6,038 nt of DNA from Actinomycetes bacterium. GTDB lineage: Bacteria > Actinomycetota > Actinomycetes > Actinomycetales > Cellulomonadaceae. The stretch covers positions 1-6,038 of the forward strand of contig JAJYTJ010000203.1 in NCBI GenBank assembly GCA_021793115.1, in the 5' to 3' direction. Positions 1 through 5,204 of this stretch are shown here, one piece after another. The notes beneath the pieces were generated by a model. It saw only the letters and a list, made by a program, of their open reading frames with translations, did not search any database and was not told the DNA's origin. Position 1 is the first letter of the stretch; each line of letters opens with the position of its first letter. Position numbers and translations under genes: made by a program.

Positions 1-191
1 ACGACGAGCGGCTCGTCGCCGAGCTGAAGAAGGCCAAGGAAGAGCTGTTCAACCTGCGCTTCCAGTCGGCCACCGGTCAGCTGGAGAGCCACGGCCGGCT
101 CCAGGCCGTGCGTCGCGACATCGCGCGGATCTACACCATCCTGCGCGAGCGCGAGCTCGGCATCCGTACTGCTCCGAGCCCGAGCGAGTGA
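1..191 (+). CDS. rpmC: 50S ribosomal protein L29, 3' portion (5' end outside window)
   Basis: The last 62 codons of L29 are read in the frame starting at base 3 and end at TGA 189-191. L29 is a small helical 23S rRNA-binding protein near the exit of the peptide tunnel, where it helps form the docking area for factors that meet the nascent chain. The visible part has the family's two-helix layout: a charged helix ([20 protein letters not shown]), a turn containing SATGQLES, and the second helix with the L29-type block [12 protein letters not shown]. The tail (RTAPSPSE) is a short non-conserved extension. L29 is normally 60-80 residues, so only a few N-terminal residues are missing, cut by the window edge. 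It lies directly upstream of rpsQ with 7 nt between them, the usual rpmC-rpsQ order at the end of the S10 operon. Confidence 0.95.
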   Translation, partial: DERLVAELKKAKEELFNLRFQSATGQLESHGRLQAVRRDIARIYTILRERELGIRTAPSPSE

Positions 192-193
192 GG
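189..193 (+). promoter_or_regulatory. Ribosome-binding site supporting the TTG start of rpsQ
   Basis: TGAGG at 189-193 overlaps the rpmC stop codon and lies 5 nt before TTG 199-201. There is no ATG or GTG in the rpsQ frame between this site and the conserved part of the protein, so the site favours TTG as the rpsQ start. Confidence 0.5.
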
Positions 194-198
194 CGACG

Positions 199-489
199 TT
201 GAACACCAAGCAGGAGTCGACGACGGCCACGGCCGAGCGCCGCGCGTACCGCAAGACGCGCCGCGGCTACGTCGTCAGCGACAAGATGGACAAGACCGTC
301 GTGGTCGAGGTCGAGGACCGGGTCAAGCACCCGCTCTACGGCAAGGTCATGCGGCGTACGAGCAAGGTCAAGGCGCACGACGAGCAGAACTCGGCGGGCA
401 TCGGCGACCTCGTGCTCATCATGGAGACCCGGCCGCTGTCGGCCACCAAGCGGTGGCGGGTCGTCGAGATCCTCGAGAAGGCTAAGTAG
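199..489 (+). CDS. rpsQ: 30S ribosomal protein S17
   Basis: S17 is a primary 16S rRNA-binding protein with an OB-fold; it binds the 5' domain early in 30S assembly. The product is 96 residues, within the range for actinobacterial S17. Residues 1-17 are a polar, non-conserved lead-in ([14 protein letters not shown]); the conserved body starts at [19 protein letters not shown] (about 18-36) and holds [19 protein letters not shown]. The S17 signature [13 protein letters not shown] is at about residues 69-81. The start is a TTG, chosen because TGAGG lies 5 nt upstream and no better codon is in frame. It is the last gene of the S10-type cluster; a 124-nt spacer with a hairpin follows before rplN. 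Family assignment is certain; the exact start is slightly less so. Confidence 0.97.
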   Translation: MNTKQESTTATAERRAYRKTRRGYVVSDKMDKTVVVEVEDRVKHPLYGKVMRRTSKVKAHDEQNSAGIGDLVLIMETRPLSATKRWRVVEILEKAK

Positions 490-507
490 TCACGGTCTGA
501 AGTTGCC

Positions 508-530
508 CGCGGGGGCGTCTCGCCCCCGTG
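508..530 (+). terminator. GC-rich hairpin in the rpsQ-rplN spacer (terminator or attenuator-like)
   Basis: A perfect 8-bp stem CGGGGGCG (510-517) / CGCCCCCG (521-528) has a TCT loop and can be extended by a G-T and a C-G pair (509/529, 508/530). No T-run follows (GTGCTTCATGG), so it is not a canonical intrinsic terminator. High-GC actinobacteria often use such U-poor hairpins as terminators, attenuators or RNA-processing/stability elements. It begins 19 nt after the rpsQ stop, at the classical boundary of the S10 and spc operons. The hairpin is seen; its function is inferred. Confidence 0.6.
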
Positions 531-601
531 TGCTTCATGGCAACGACACGTTCGGACAGGCTCGGGCCCGGTGACGGTGACCCGAGAACCCGCCAGACGA
601 C

Positions 602-606
602 AGGAG
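602..606 (+). promoter_or_regulatory. Shine-Dalgarno site of rplN
   Basis: AGGAG at 602-606 stands 7 nt before ATG 614 and fixes the rplN start. It is the first strong Shine-Dalgarno site after the rpsQ-rplN spacer, fitting independent translation of the spc block. I could not find a convincing -35/-10 pair in 531-600, although a promoter is expected there by analogy with the E. coli spc operon. Confidence 0.6.
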
Positions 607-613
607 TGAAGGA

Positions 614-982
614 ATGATCCAGCAGGAGACGCGGCTGCGCGTCGCCGACAACACGGGTGCCAAGGAGATTCTCTGCATCCGTGTTCTCGGTGGCTCGGGT
701 CGCCGCTACGCCGGCATCGGCGACGTGATCGTCGCCACCGTCAAGGACGCGATCCCCGGTGGCAACGTGAAGAAGGGTGACGTCGTCAAGGCCGTCGTCG
801 TGCGCACCCGCAAGGAGCGCCGCCGGCCCGACGGCTCGTACATCAAGTTCGACGAGAACGCCGCCGTGATCCTCAAGAACGACGGGGAGCCCCGTGGGAC
901 GCGCATCTTCGGCCCGGTCGGCCGCGAGCTGCGCGACAAGAAGTTCATGAAGATCATCTCGCTGGCTCCGGAGGTGCTCTGA
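614..982 (+). CDS. rplN: 50S ribosomal protein L14
   Basis: L14 binds 23S rRNA on the subunit interface, contributes to intersubunit bridges with 16S rRNA, and is the contact surface for the silencing factor RsfS. The protein is 122 residues, the standard bacterial length. It starts with the near-universal [19 protein letters not shown] (ATG 614-616, AGGAG 7 nt upstream). The L14 signature lies at about residues 60-87 ([11 protein letters not shown], then [16 protein letters not shown]), and the C-terminus has [30 protein letters not shown] conservation. It is the first gene of the spc-type block and is followed after only 2 nt by rplX, implying one transcript and probable translational coupling. 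Nothing in it is unusual. Confidence 0.98.
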   Translation: MIQQETRLRVADNTGAKEILCIRVLGGSGRRYAGIGDVIVATVKDAIPGGNVKKGDVVKAVVVRTRKERRRPDGSYIKFDENAAVILKNDGEPRGTRIFGPVGRELRDKKFMKIISLAPEVL

Positions 983-984
983 CG

Positions 985-1332
985 ATGGCCAAGATCAAGA
1001 AGGGCGACCTGGTCGTCGTCATCTCCGGCAACCGCGCGGACCGCGGCAAGCAGGGCCGGGTGCTCGAGGTGCTCACCGAGTCGCAGCGCGTGGTCGTCGA
1101 GGGCGTCCACCGGGTGACGAAGCACACCAAGATCAACCAGACGCAGCGCGGCACCACCACCGGTGGGATCGAGATCGTCGAGGCCCCCATCCACATCAGC
1201 AACGTGATGCTGGTCGACCCGGAGACCAAGAAGGGCACCCGGGTGGGCTACCGCACCGAGCAGATCGAGCGCGACGGGAAGCTCAAGACCGTCCGGGTCC
1301 GCGTGGCCAAGCGCTCCGGTAAGGACATCTGA
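985..1332 (+). CDS. rplX: 50S ribosomal protein L24
   Basis: L24 is one of the first proteins to bind 23S rRNA and nucleates 50S assembly; in the mature subunit it sits near the tunnel exit. At 115 residues it is a normal bacterial L24. An N-terminal KOW motif is clear ([20 protein letters not shown], about residues 7-26), followed by the conserved [12 protein letters not shown] (about 38-49), [14 protein letters not shown] (about 66-79), and a basic C-terminal tail ([10 protein letters not shown]). The start ATG 985-987 is preceded by GGAGGTG (970-976), which lies inside the end of rplN. The stop TGA (1330-1332) overlaps the rplE start by one base (TGATG), a typical coupled junction. Confidence 0.98.
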   Translation: MAKIKKGDLVVVISGNRADRGKQGRVLEVLTESQRVVVEGVHRVTKHTKINQTQRGTTTGGIEIVEAPIHISNVMLVDPETKKGTRVGYRTEQIERDGKLKTVRVRVAKRSGKDI

Positions 1333-1901
1333 TGTCGCAGAGCATCGAGGCCCCGGCCACGCCGCGCCTCAAGACGAAGTACGCGGACGAGATCAAGCCG
1401 GCGCTGCTCAGCCAGTTCGGCCACGAGAACGTCAACCAGGTGGCCAAGCTGGTCAAGGTCGTCGTCAACATGGGCGTCGGCGAGGCCGCGAAGGACTCCA
1501 AGCTCATCGAGGGCGCGGTGCGTGACCTCACCGCCATCACCGGCCAGAAGCCGATGGTGACGAAGGCTCGCAAGTCGATCGCGCAGTTCAAGCTGCGCGA
1601 GGGCATGCCCATCGGCGCCCACGTCACGCTCCGTGGCGACCGTGCGTGGGAGTTCCTCGACCGGCTGCTGTCGATCGCGTTGCCGCGCATCCGCGACTTC
1701 CGCGGCTTGTCGGACAAGCAGTTCGACGGCCACGGGAACTACACGTTCGGTCTGACCGAGCAGTCCGTGTTCCACGAGATCGACCAGGACCGGATCGATC
1801 GCGTGCGTGGCATGGACATCACGGTCGTGACCTCGGCGACCACCGACGACGAGGCACGGGCCTTCCTCCGCGCGCTCGGCTTCCCGTTCAAGGAGAACTG
1901 A
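1332..1901 (+). CDS. rplE: 50S ribosomal protein L5
   Basis: L5 binds 5S rRNA and, with L18, delivers it to the central protuberance; its loop also contacts the P-site tRNA and the 30S head. The product has 189 residues, slightly longer than the common 179-187 because of a non-conserved lead-in (residues 2-10, SQSIEAPAT). The body begins [19 protein letters not shown]. The L5 signature [17 protein letters not shown] is at about residues 66-82, followed by the P-site loop region [16 protein letters not shown] (about 87-102). [20 protein letters not shown] and [19 protein letters not shown] are also characteristic. ATG 1332 is preceded by TAAGGA (1320-1325) and overlaps the rplX stop. Two bases separate it from rpsZ, whose Shine-Dalgarno site lies inside the rplE end. 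Confidence 0.98.
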   Translation: MSQSIEAPATPRLKTKYADEIKPALLSQFGHENVNQVAKLVKVVVNMGVGEAAKDSKLIEGAVRDLTAITGQKPMVTKARKSIAQFKLREGMPIGAHVTLRGDRAWEFLDRLLSIALPRIRDFRGLSDKQFDGHGNYTFGLTEQSVFHEIDQDRIDRVRGMDITVVTSATTDDEARAFLRALGFPFKEN

Positions 1902-1903
1902 CC

Positions 1904-2089
1904 ATGGCGAAGACCGCCCTCGTCAACAAGGCGAACGCGACGCCGAAGTTCGGCGTGCGCGGCTACACGCGCTGCCAGCGCTGCGGGCGTCCCCGTTCCG
2001 TGTACAAGAAGTTCGGCCTGTGCCGGATCTGCGTGCGGGAGATGGCCCACCGGGGCGAGCTCCCCGGCGTCACCAAGAGCAGCTGGTAA
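1904..2089 (+). CDS. rpsZ: 30S ribosomal protein S14, zinc-binding (type Z, C+)
   Basis: S14 is a late-assembling 16S rRNA-binding protein of the 30S head. This is the short zinc-dependent form: 61 residues, from ATG 1904-1906 to TAA 2087-2089. It has two CxxC pairs, Cys24/Cys27 (CQRCGRPRS) and Cys40/Cys43 (CRICVREM), forming a zinc ribbon. The N-terminus ([23 protein letters not shown]) and the C-terminus ([12 protein letters not shown]) match the type-Z family. The start is fixed by AAGGAG (1890-1895), 8 nt upstream and inside rplE. Many actinobacteria keep a second, cysteine-free S14 elsewhere that is induced when zinc is short; this window shows only the operon copy. The symbol rpsN is also used for it. 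A 75-nt structured spacer follows. Confidence 0.97.
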   Translation: MAKTALVNKANATPKFGVRGYTRCQRCGRPRSVYKKFGLCRICVREMAHRGELPGVTKSSW

Positions 2090-2093
2090 GCAT

Positions 2094-2136
2094 CCGACGA
2101 CGTCGGTAGGTCCGGGTGGGCGCCAGCCCGCTCGGA
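2094..2136 (+). promoter_or_regulatory. Two hairpins in the rpsZ-rpsH spacer
   Basis: The first hairpin is CCGAC (2094-2098), loop GAC, GTCGG (2102-2106). The second is an 11-bp stem TCCGGGTGGGC (2111-2121) / GCCCGCTCGGA (2126-2136) with loop GCCA and two G-U pairs. No T-run follows, so neither looks like a standard intrinsic terminator. Nearly the whole spacer is foldable, unlike the other short junctions of the block. They may be an attenuator, an RNase processing or stability site, or an r-protein binding site. The structures follow directly from the sequence; the roles are inferred. Confidence 0.45.
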
Positions 2137-2148
2137 TACCCCGGCGAG

Positions 2149-2164
2149 AAAGGGGCGACGCCCC
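2149..2164 (+). promoter_or_regulatory. rpsH ribosome-binding site buried in a hairpin abutting the start codon
   Basis: The only Shine-Dalgarno-like run before rpsH is AAAGGGG (2149-2155). Its G tract is the left arm of a 5-bp all-GC hairpin, GGGGC (2152-2156), loop GAC (2157-2159), GCCCC (2160-2164), whose right arm touches ATG 2165. If it folds, initiation on rpsH would be restrained unless ribosomes or a protein open it. Confidence 0.5.
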
Positions 2165-2563
2165 ATGACCATGACCGACCCGATCGCAGACTTCCTCACG
2201 CGGCTGCGCAACGCGAACACGGCGCACCACGACACCGTGGTGATCCCGTTCTCCAAGCTCAAGTCGCACATCGCGGAGATCCTGCAGGCCGAGGGCTACA
2301 TCGGCGGCTGGATCGTCGAGGACGCCCAGGTGGGCAAGAACCTCGTCGTGACGCTGAAGTACGGCCCGAACCGCGAGCGTGCGCTCGCCGGCGTCAAGCG
2401 CGTGTCCAAGCCGGGCCTGCGCGTGTACGCCAAGTCGACCAACCTGCCGAGGGTGCTCGGCGGCCTGGGCGTGGCGATCCTGTCCACGTCCTCGGGGCTG
2501 CTGACCGACAAGCAGGCAGCCAAGAAGGGTGTGGGCGGGGAAGTCCTCGCCTACGTCTGGTGA
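2165..2563 (+). CDS. rpsH: 30S ribosomal protein S8
   Basis: S8 binds the central domain of 16S rRNA (helix 21 region) and organises the platform; in E. coli it is also the translational repressor of the spc operon, acting at the L5 cistron. The protein is 132 residues, standard length. ATG 2165 gives the [21 protein letters not shown]-terminus typical of actinobacteria; a second ATG at 2171 is in frame but farther from AAAGGGG (2149-2155) and so less likely. Conserved blocks are [40 protein letters not shown] and the S8 signature [13 protein letters not shown] (about residues 102-114), ending [11 protein letters not shown]. It follows the structured spacer and lies 25 nt before rplF. Confidence 0.98.
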   Translation: MTMTDPIADFLTRLRNANTAHHDTVVIPFSKLKSHIAEILQAEGYIGGWIVEDAQVGKNLVVTLKYGPNRERALAGVKRVSKPGLRVYAKSTNLPRVLGGLGVAILSTSSGLLTDKQAAKKGVGGEVLAYVW

Positions 2564-2575
2564 GTTCCAGGACGG

Positions 2576-2581
2576 AAGGAG
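2576..2581 (+). promoter_or_regulatory. Shine-Dalgarno site that fixes the rplF start
   Basis: AAGGAG at 2576-2581 is 7 nt before ATG 2589. The reading frame is open further upstream into the rpsH end, but this site and the family start [12 protein letters not shown] place initiation at 2589. Confidence 0.7.
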
Positions 2582-2588
2582 AACAGCC

Positions 2589-3128
2589 ATGAGCCGTATC
2601 GGCAGGATCCCCGTCCCGGTCCCGACCGGCGTGGACATCACCATCGAGGGCAACGTCGTGACCGTGCAGGGCCCCAAGGGCACGCTGACGCACACGATCC
2701 CGGCCCCCATCCAGGTTGCTCGCGACGACGCCGGGGCGCTCGTCGTGACCCGGCCCGACGACGAGCGGGCCTCCCGCTCGCTGCACGGCCTGACCCGCAC
2801 GCTGCTGGCCAACCTGGTCACGGGAGTGACGCAGGGCTACAGCAAGACGCTCGAGATCGTCGGCACCGGTTACCGCGTGCAGGCCAAGGGCGCGAACCTC
2901 GAGTTCGCGCTGGGCTTCTCGCACCCGGTGACGGTCGAGCCCCCCGAGGGCATCACCTTCACCGTCGAGACCGCGACGCGCTTCGTCGTCGCCGGCATCG
3001 ACAAGCAGCAGGTGGGCGAGGTCGCCGCGAACATCCGCAAGATCCGCAAGCCCGAGCCGTACAAGGGCAAGGGCGTGAAGTACCAGGGCGAGGTCGTGCG
3101 TCGCAAGGTCGGAAAGGCTGGTAAGTAA
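2589..3128 (+). CDS. rplF: 50S ribosomal protein L6
   Basis: L6 sits near the sarcin-ricin loop and the L7/L12 stalk base of 23S rRNA, close to where GTPase factors bind. The product is 179 residues, the usual length for the two-domain L6. It starts [20 protein letters not shown]. The first domain includes [12 protein letters not shown] (about 26-37) and [20 protein letters not shown] (about 65-84). The second starts at [11 protein letters not shown] and carries the family signature PEPYKGKGV at residues 155-163, then a basic tail (RRKVGKAGK). The gene follows rpsH by 25 nt with a strong Shine-Dalgarno site and ends with TAA 3126-3128, 3 nt before rplR. Nothing is unusual. Confidence 0.98.
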   Translation: MSRIGRIPVPVPTGVDITIEGNVVTVQGPKGTLTHTIPAPIQVARDDAGALVVTRPDDERASRSLHGLTRTLLANLVTGVTQGYSKTLEIVGTGYRVQAKGANLEFALGFSHPVTVEPPEGITFTVETATRFVVAGIDKQQVGEVAANIRKIRKPEPYKGKGVKYQGEVVRRKVGKAGK

Positions 3129-3131
3129 GCC

Positions 3132-3503
3132 ATGGCGATCAGCATCAAGGGCAAGGGCAAGCAGATCGCCCGCCAGCGGCGGCACCTGCGCCTGCGCAAG
3201 AAGGTCGTCGGCACGGAATCCCGTCCGCGCCTGGTCGTCACGCGCTCCGCGCGCCACATCGTCGCGCAGGTCGTCGACGACGGCGTGGGCCGCACCATCG
3301 CCTCGGCGTCGACCCTCGAGGTCGACCTGCGGGCGACCGAGGGCGACAAGACCGCCAAGGCGCGCAAGGTGGGCGAGCTCGTCGCCGCGCGGGCCAAGGC
3401 CGCGGGTGTCGAGGCGGTCGTCTTCGACCGCGGTGGCAACAAGTACCACGGCCGGGTGGCCGCGGTGGCGGACGGTGCCCGCGAGGGAGGTCTGGCGCTG
3501 TGA
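3132..3503 (+). CDS. rplR: 50S ribosomal protein L18
   Basis: L18 binds 5S rRNA and, with L5, installs it in the central protuberance. The product is 123 residues, within the bacterial range. The first 25 residues are the expected basic, disordered RNA-binding tail ([20 protein letters not shown]). The globular part begins [20 protein letters not shown], and the conserved C-terminal block [12 protein letters not shown] (residues 98-109) followed by ADGAREGGL identifies the family. The ATG at 3132 is 3 nt after the rplF stop; the nearest purine run (GGAAAGG, 3111-3117) is about 14 nt away, so initiation probably relies on coupling to ribosomes finishing rplF. It ends TGA 3501-3503, 34 nt before rpsE. 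Confidence 0.98.
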   Translation: MAISIKGKGKQIARQRRHLRLRKKVVGTESRPRLVVTRSARHIVAQVVDDGVGRTIASASTLEVDLRATEGDKTAKARKVGELVAARAKAAGVEAVVFDRGGNKYHGRVAAVADGAREGGLAL

Positions 3504-3537
3504 CCCAGCCGCTCGAGACGAAGAAGAGGATCCACTG

Positions 3538-4194
3538 ATGGCTGCTGGACCACGCAGCAACACCACGGCCGGCGGGCAGGGCGGCGAGCGTCGCGAGGGC
3601 GGCGAGCGTCGCGAGCGCCGCGACGGCGGTCGTCGGCAGGACGCTGCCGAGAAGAGCGCGTTCGTCGAGCGCGTCGTGACCATCAACCGCGTCGCCAAGG
3701 TCGTCAAGGGCGGCCGCCGCTTCAGCTTCACGGCGCTCGTCGTCGTCGGCGACGGCGACGGCACGGTCGGCGTCGGCTACGGGAAGGCCAAGGAGGTGCC
3801 CGCGGCGATCGCCAAGGGCGTGGAGGAGGCGAAGAAGAACTTCTTCCGCGTCCCCCGCATCCAGGGCACCATCCCGCACCCCGTCCAGGGTGAGGCCGCG
3901 GCCGGCGTCGTCTACCTGCGCCCGGCGTCGCCGGGTACCGGTGTGATCGCCGGTGGCCCGGTGCGCGCGGTCCTGGAGTGCGCCGGCATCCACGACGTGC
4001 TGACGAAGTCGCTGGGGTCGTCGAACTCCATCAACATCGTTCACGCCACCGTCGCGGCCCTCAAGGGCCTCGAGCAGCCGGAGGCGGTCGCGGCGCGCCG
4101 TGGCCTGCCGCTCGACCACGTGGTGCCGGCCCCGCTGCTGCGGGCCCAGGCCGCGGGGCGGGCCGCTGCCGCGGCGGCGAAGGCGGGTGCGTGA
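3538..4194 (+). CDS. rpsE: 30S ribosomal protein S5
   Basis: S5 lies on the back of the 30S subunit; it helps form the mRNA entry site, affects decoding accuracy, and its loop is where spectinomycin resistance changes occur. The product is 218 residues against about 166 in E. coli; the difference is mostly an N-terminal Gly/Arg/Glu-rich extension (about residues 12-38) and an Ala-rich tail. ATG 3538 is chosen because AGAGG (3525-3529) is 8 nt upstream. The double-stranded-RNA-binding domain begins at [20 protein letters not shown] (about 42-61), and the S5 signature continues through [21 protein letters not shown] (71-91). The KGGR loop at 57-60 has the ordinary, sensitive-type sequence. The second domain includes [17 protein letters not shown] and [15 protein letters not shown]. 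The stop overlaps the rpmD start by one base. Confidence 0.98.
   Translation: MAAGPRSNTTAGGQGGERREGGERRERRDGGRRQDAAEKSAFVERVVTINRVAKVVKGGRRFSFTALVVVGDGDGTVGVGYGKAKEVPAAIAKGVEEAKKNFFRVPRIQGTIPHPVQGEAAAGVVYLRPASPGTGVIAGGPVRAVLECAGIHDVLTKSLGSSNSINIVHATVAALKGLEQPEAVAARRGLPLDHVVPAPLLRAQAAGRAAAAAAKAGA
3580..3615 (+). repeat. Perfect 18-bp tandem duplication inside the rpsE N-terminal extension
   Basis: GGCGGCGAGCGTCGCGAG occurs at 3580-3597 and again, identical, at 3598-3615. In frame it encodes GGERRE twice (S5 residues 15-20 and 21-26), followed by a diverged third piece (RRDGGRR). Identity at every base, including wobble positions, suggests a recent slippage or duplication in a disordered tail that tolerates length change. 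Confidence 0.9.
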
Positions 4195-4376
4195 TGGCTC
4201 GCCTCAAGGTGACCCAGACCCGGTCCGCCATCGGCGGCAAGCAGAACCAGCGCGACACGTTGCGCACCCTGGGCCTCAAGCGGATCGGCGACGTCGTCGT
4301 CAAGGAGGACCGCCCTGAGATCCGCGGCATGGTCCGCACGGTGCGCCACCTCGTCGCCGTCGAGGAGGTCGAGTGA
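4194..4376 (+). CDS. rpmD: 50S ribosomal protein L30
   Basis: L30 is a small 23S rRNA-binding protein of the large subunit. The protein has 60 residues, exactly the bacterial size. It starts [20 protein letters not shown], continues with [19 protein letters not shown] (about 21-39), and ends [17 protein letters not shown]; the [11 protein letters not shown] and TLRxLGLxR patterns are characteristic. The ATG at 4194 overlaps the rpsE stop (TGATG), with GAAGG (4179-4183) 10 nt upstream inside rpsE. The gene's own 3' end carries the strong GAGGAGGT Shine-Dalgarno site used by rplO. L30 is absent from some bacterial phyla but is standard between rpsE and rplO here. Confidence 0.97.
   Translation: MARLKVTQTRSAIGGKQNQRDTLRTLGLKRIGDVVVKEDRPEIRGMVRTVRHLVAVEEVE
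4362..4369 (+). promoter_or_regulatory. Strong Shine-Dalgarno site that fixes the rplO start
   Basis: GAGGAGGT at 4362-4369 is 9 nt before ATG 4379 but only 3 nt before the alternative in-frame GTG at 4373. This favours ATG 4379 as the rplO start and supports translation of the long N-terminal extension. Confidence 0.75.
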
Positions 4377-4378
4377 GC

Positions 4379-5116
4379 ATGGCCGACGAGAACAAGGCCG
4401 AGGACACGACGGAGGCGAAGCCGGCTGCCAAGAAGGCCGCCGCCAAGCCCGCCGCCGACAAGGCCGCCAAGCCGGCGGCGGAGAAGGCTGCCAAGCCCGC
4501 CGCGGACTCGGCGGAGGCTGCTCCGGCCGCCGCCAAGCTGGCGCGTACGACGAAGGCCGCCGCGGCGAAGGCCGAGCCGACCGAGTCGACGACGGCCCCG
4601 GCGGCTGCCAAGGCGAAGCCGACCGCTGCGGCCGCGAAGGCGGCGCAGGACGCGGCCGCGCCGGGTGCCGGCGGCACCCTGCGGGTGCACCACCTGCGCC
4701 CGGCGCCGGGCGCCCGCACCGCCAAGACCCGCGTGGGCCGTGGCGAGGGCTCCAAGGGCAAGACCGCGGGCCGCGGCACCAAGGGCACGAAGGCCCGCTA
4801 CCAGGTGCCGGAGCGCTTCGAGGGCGGCCAGATGCCGATGCACATGCGGCTGCCCAAGCTCCGTGGCTTCAAGAACCCGTTCCGCGTCGAGTACCAGGTG
4901 GTCAACCTGGACAAGATCTCGGCGCTGTACCCGAACGGCGGCGACGTCACGGTGGCCGACCTCGTGGCCAAGGGCGCGGTCCGCAAGGGCCAGCCGGTCA
5001 AGGTGCTCGGCACCGGCGAGCTGACGGTCAAGATCTCGGTCGCGGTCGACGCCCTGTCGGCGTCCGCCAAGGAGAAGATCGAGGCCGCCGGCGGCACCGT
5101 CGTCGCGCAGGACTGA
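4379..5116 (+). CDS. rplO: 50S ribosomal protein L15 with long Ala/Lys/Pro-rich N-terminal extension
   Basis: L15 binds 23S rRNA in late 50S assembly, reaching into the subunit with a basic, Gly-rich arm. The product is 245 residues, but family members are about 145-150. The L15 body runs from about residue 100 ([20 protein letters not shown]) through [40 protein letters not shown] and the C-terminal signature starting [12 protein letters not shown] (208-219) and ending near residue 239. Residues 1-99 are low-complexity: an acidic start ([12 protein letters not shown]), then Ala/Lys/Pro repeats, resembling histone-H1-like or intrinsically disordered tails. No convincing internal start precedes the body (only a GTG at 4684 without a Shine-Dalgarno site), while GAGGAGGT supports ATG 4379, so the extension is probably translated. 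It begins 2 nt after rpmD and is the last r-protein gene of the window. Confidence 0.96.
   Translation: MADENKAEDTTEAKPAAKKAAAKPAADKAAKPAAEKAAKPAADSAEAAPAAAKLARTTKAAAAKAEPTESTTAPAAAKAKPTAAAAKAAQDAAAPGAGGTLRVHHLRPAPGARTAKTRVGRGEGSKGKTAGRGTKGTKARYQVPERFEGGQMPMHMRLPKLRGFKNPFRVEYQVVNLDKISALYPNGGDVTVADLVAKGAVRKGQPVKVLGTGELTVKISVAVDALSASAKEKIEAAGGTVVAQD
4433..4507 (+). repeat. KAAKPAA(D/E) tandem repeats in the L15 extension
   Basis: Three consecutive units are encoded: KAAAKPAAD (residues 19-27), KAAKPAAE (28-35) and KAAKPAAD (36-43), corresponding to 27, 24 and 24 nt. The units differ at many wobble positions (GCC, GCG, GCT; CCC, CCG) while the amino acids stay the same, unlike the exact rpsE duplication. 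This suggests an older repeat kept for its amino-acid composition. Confidence 0.8.
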
Positions 5117-5132
5117 CAGATCAACCGACGTT

Positions 5133-5177
5133 CGTCCGGGGGCCGCGGTGGCCGTGTGCTGCCGGGGCCCCCGGACG
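5133..5177 (+). terminator. Long GC-rich hairpin after rplO (terminator or attenuator-like)
   Basis: A perfect 12-bp inverted repeat, CGTCCGGGGGCC (5133-5144) and GGCCCCCGGACG (5166-5177), encloses a 21-nt loop that can add three inner pairs (CGG 5146-5148 with CCG 5162-5164). Only TTC follows, no T-run. It starts 16 nt after the rplO stop and is the strongest hairpin in the window. It may end or reduce transcription of the r-protein genes before secY, or protect the 3' end of the processed message. Confidence 0.65.
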
Positions 5178-5191
5178 TTCCCGGCATCGGC

Positions 5192-5197
5192 TAGGGT
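5192..5197 (+). promoter_or_regulatory. Candidate -10 element upstream of secY
   Basis: TAGGGT at 5192-5197 (context CGGCTAGGGTGCG) matches the TANNNT form of actinobacterial housekeeping promoters. The -35 position (about 5169-5174, CCCCGG) has no TTGAC-like sequence and falls in the hairpin arm, as is common for weakly conserved -35 regions. A start of transcription at about 5204-5205 is predicted, coinciding with a GTG at 5205. It is a single short motif, so confidence is low. Confidence 0.33.
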
Positions 5198-5204
5198 GCG
5201 CGGG

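Noticed and set aside
537..617. A 26-codon frame from ATG 537 to TGA 615-617, overlapping the rplN ATG as ATGA, as a second leader peptide
   Set aside because: The overlap is tempting, but there is no Shine-Dalgarno site and no promoter-to-start arrangement, and G/C is flat across codon positions (16, 17 and 16 of 25), unlike coding sequence in this genome.
1646..2089. A 147-codon frame whose C-terminal part is S14, as a fusion protein
   Set aside because: The upstream part is an out-of-frame reading of rplE; S14 has its own AAGGAG and ATG at 1904 and the normal 61-residue length.
3406..3537. An extended S5 starting upstream inside rplR
   Set aside because: The extra 44 codons are an out-of-frame reading of rplR; ATG 3538 has AGAGG 8 nt upstream and gives a plausible S5 N-terminus.
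3712..3720. Possible spectinomycin-resistance change in the S5 loop
   Set aside because: The KVVKGGRRF segment keeps the ordinary KGGR residues; no known resistance substitution or deletion is visible.
1739..3764. Long antisense open frames (about 360 and 456 codons) opposite rplE-rpsE
   Set aside because: They lie opposite clearly recognisable r-protein genes, have no family features, consist of Arg/Ala/Leu/Asp-rich or Ser/Arg-rich filler, and are the expected by-product of G/C-rich third positions on the coding strand.
4061..4843. Antisense Gly/Leu/Arg-rich frame (about 260 codons) opposite rpmD and the L15 extension
   Set aside because: Its repetitiveness mirrors the Ala/Lys repeats of rplO read on the other strand; there is no ribosome-binding site or domain.
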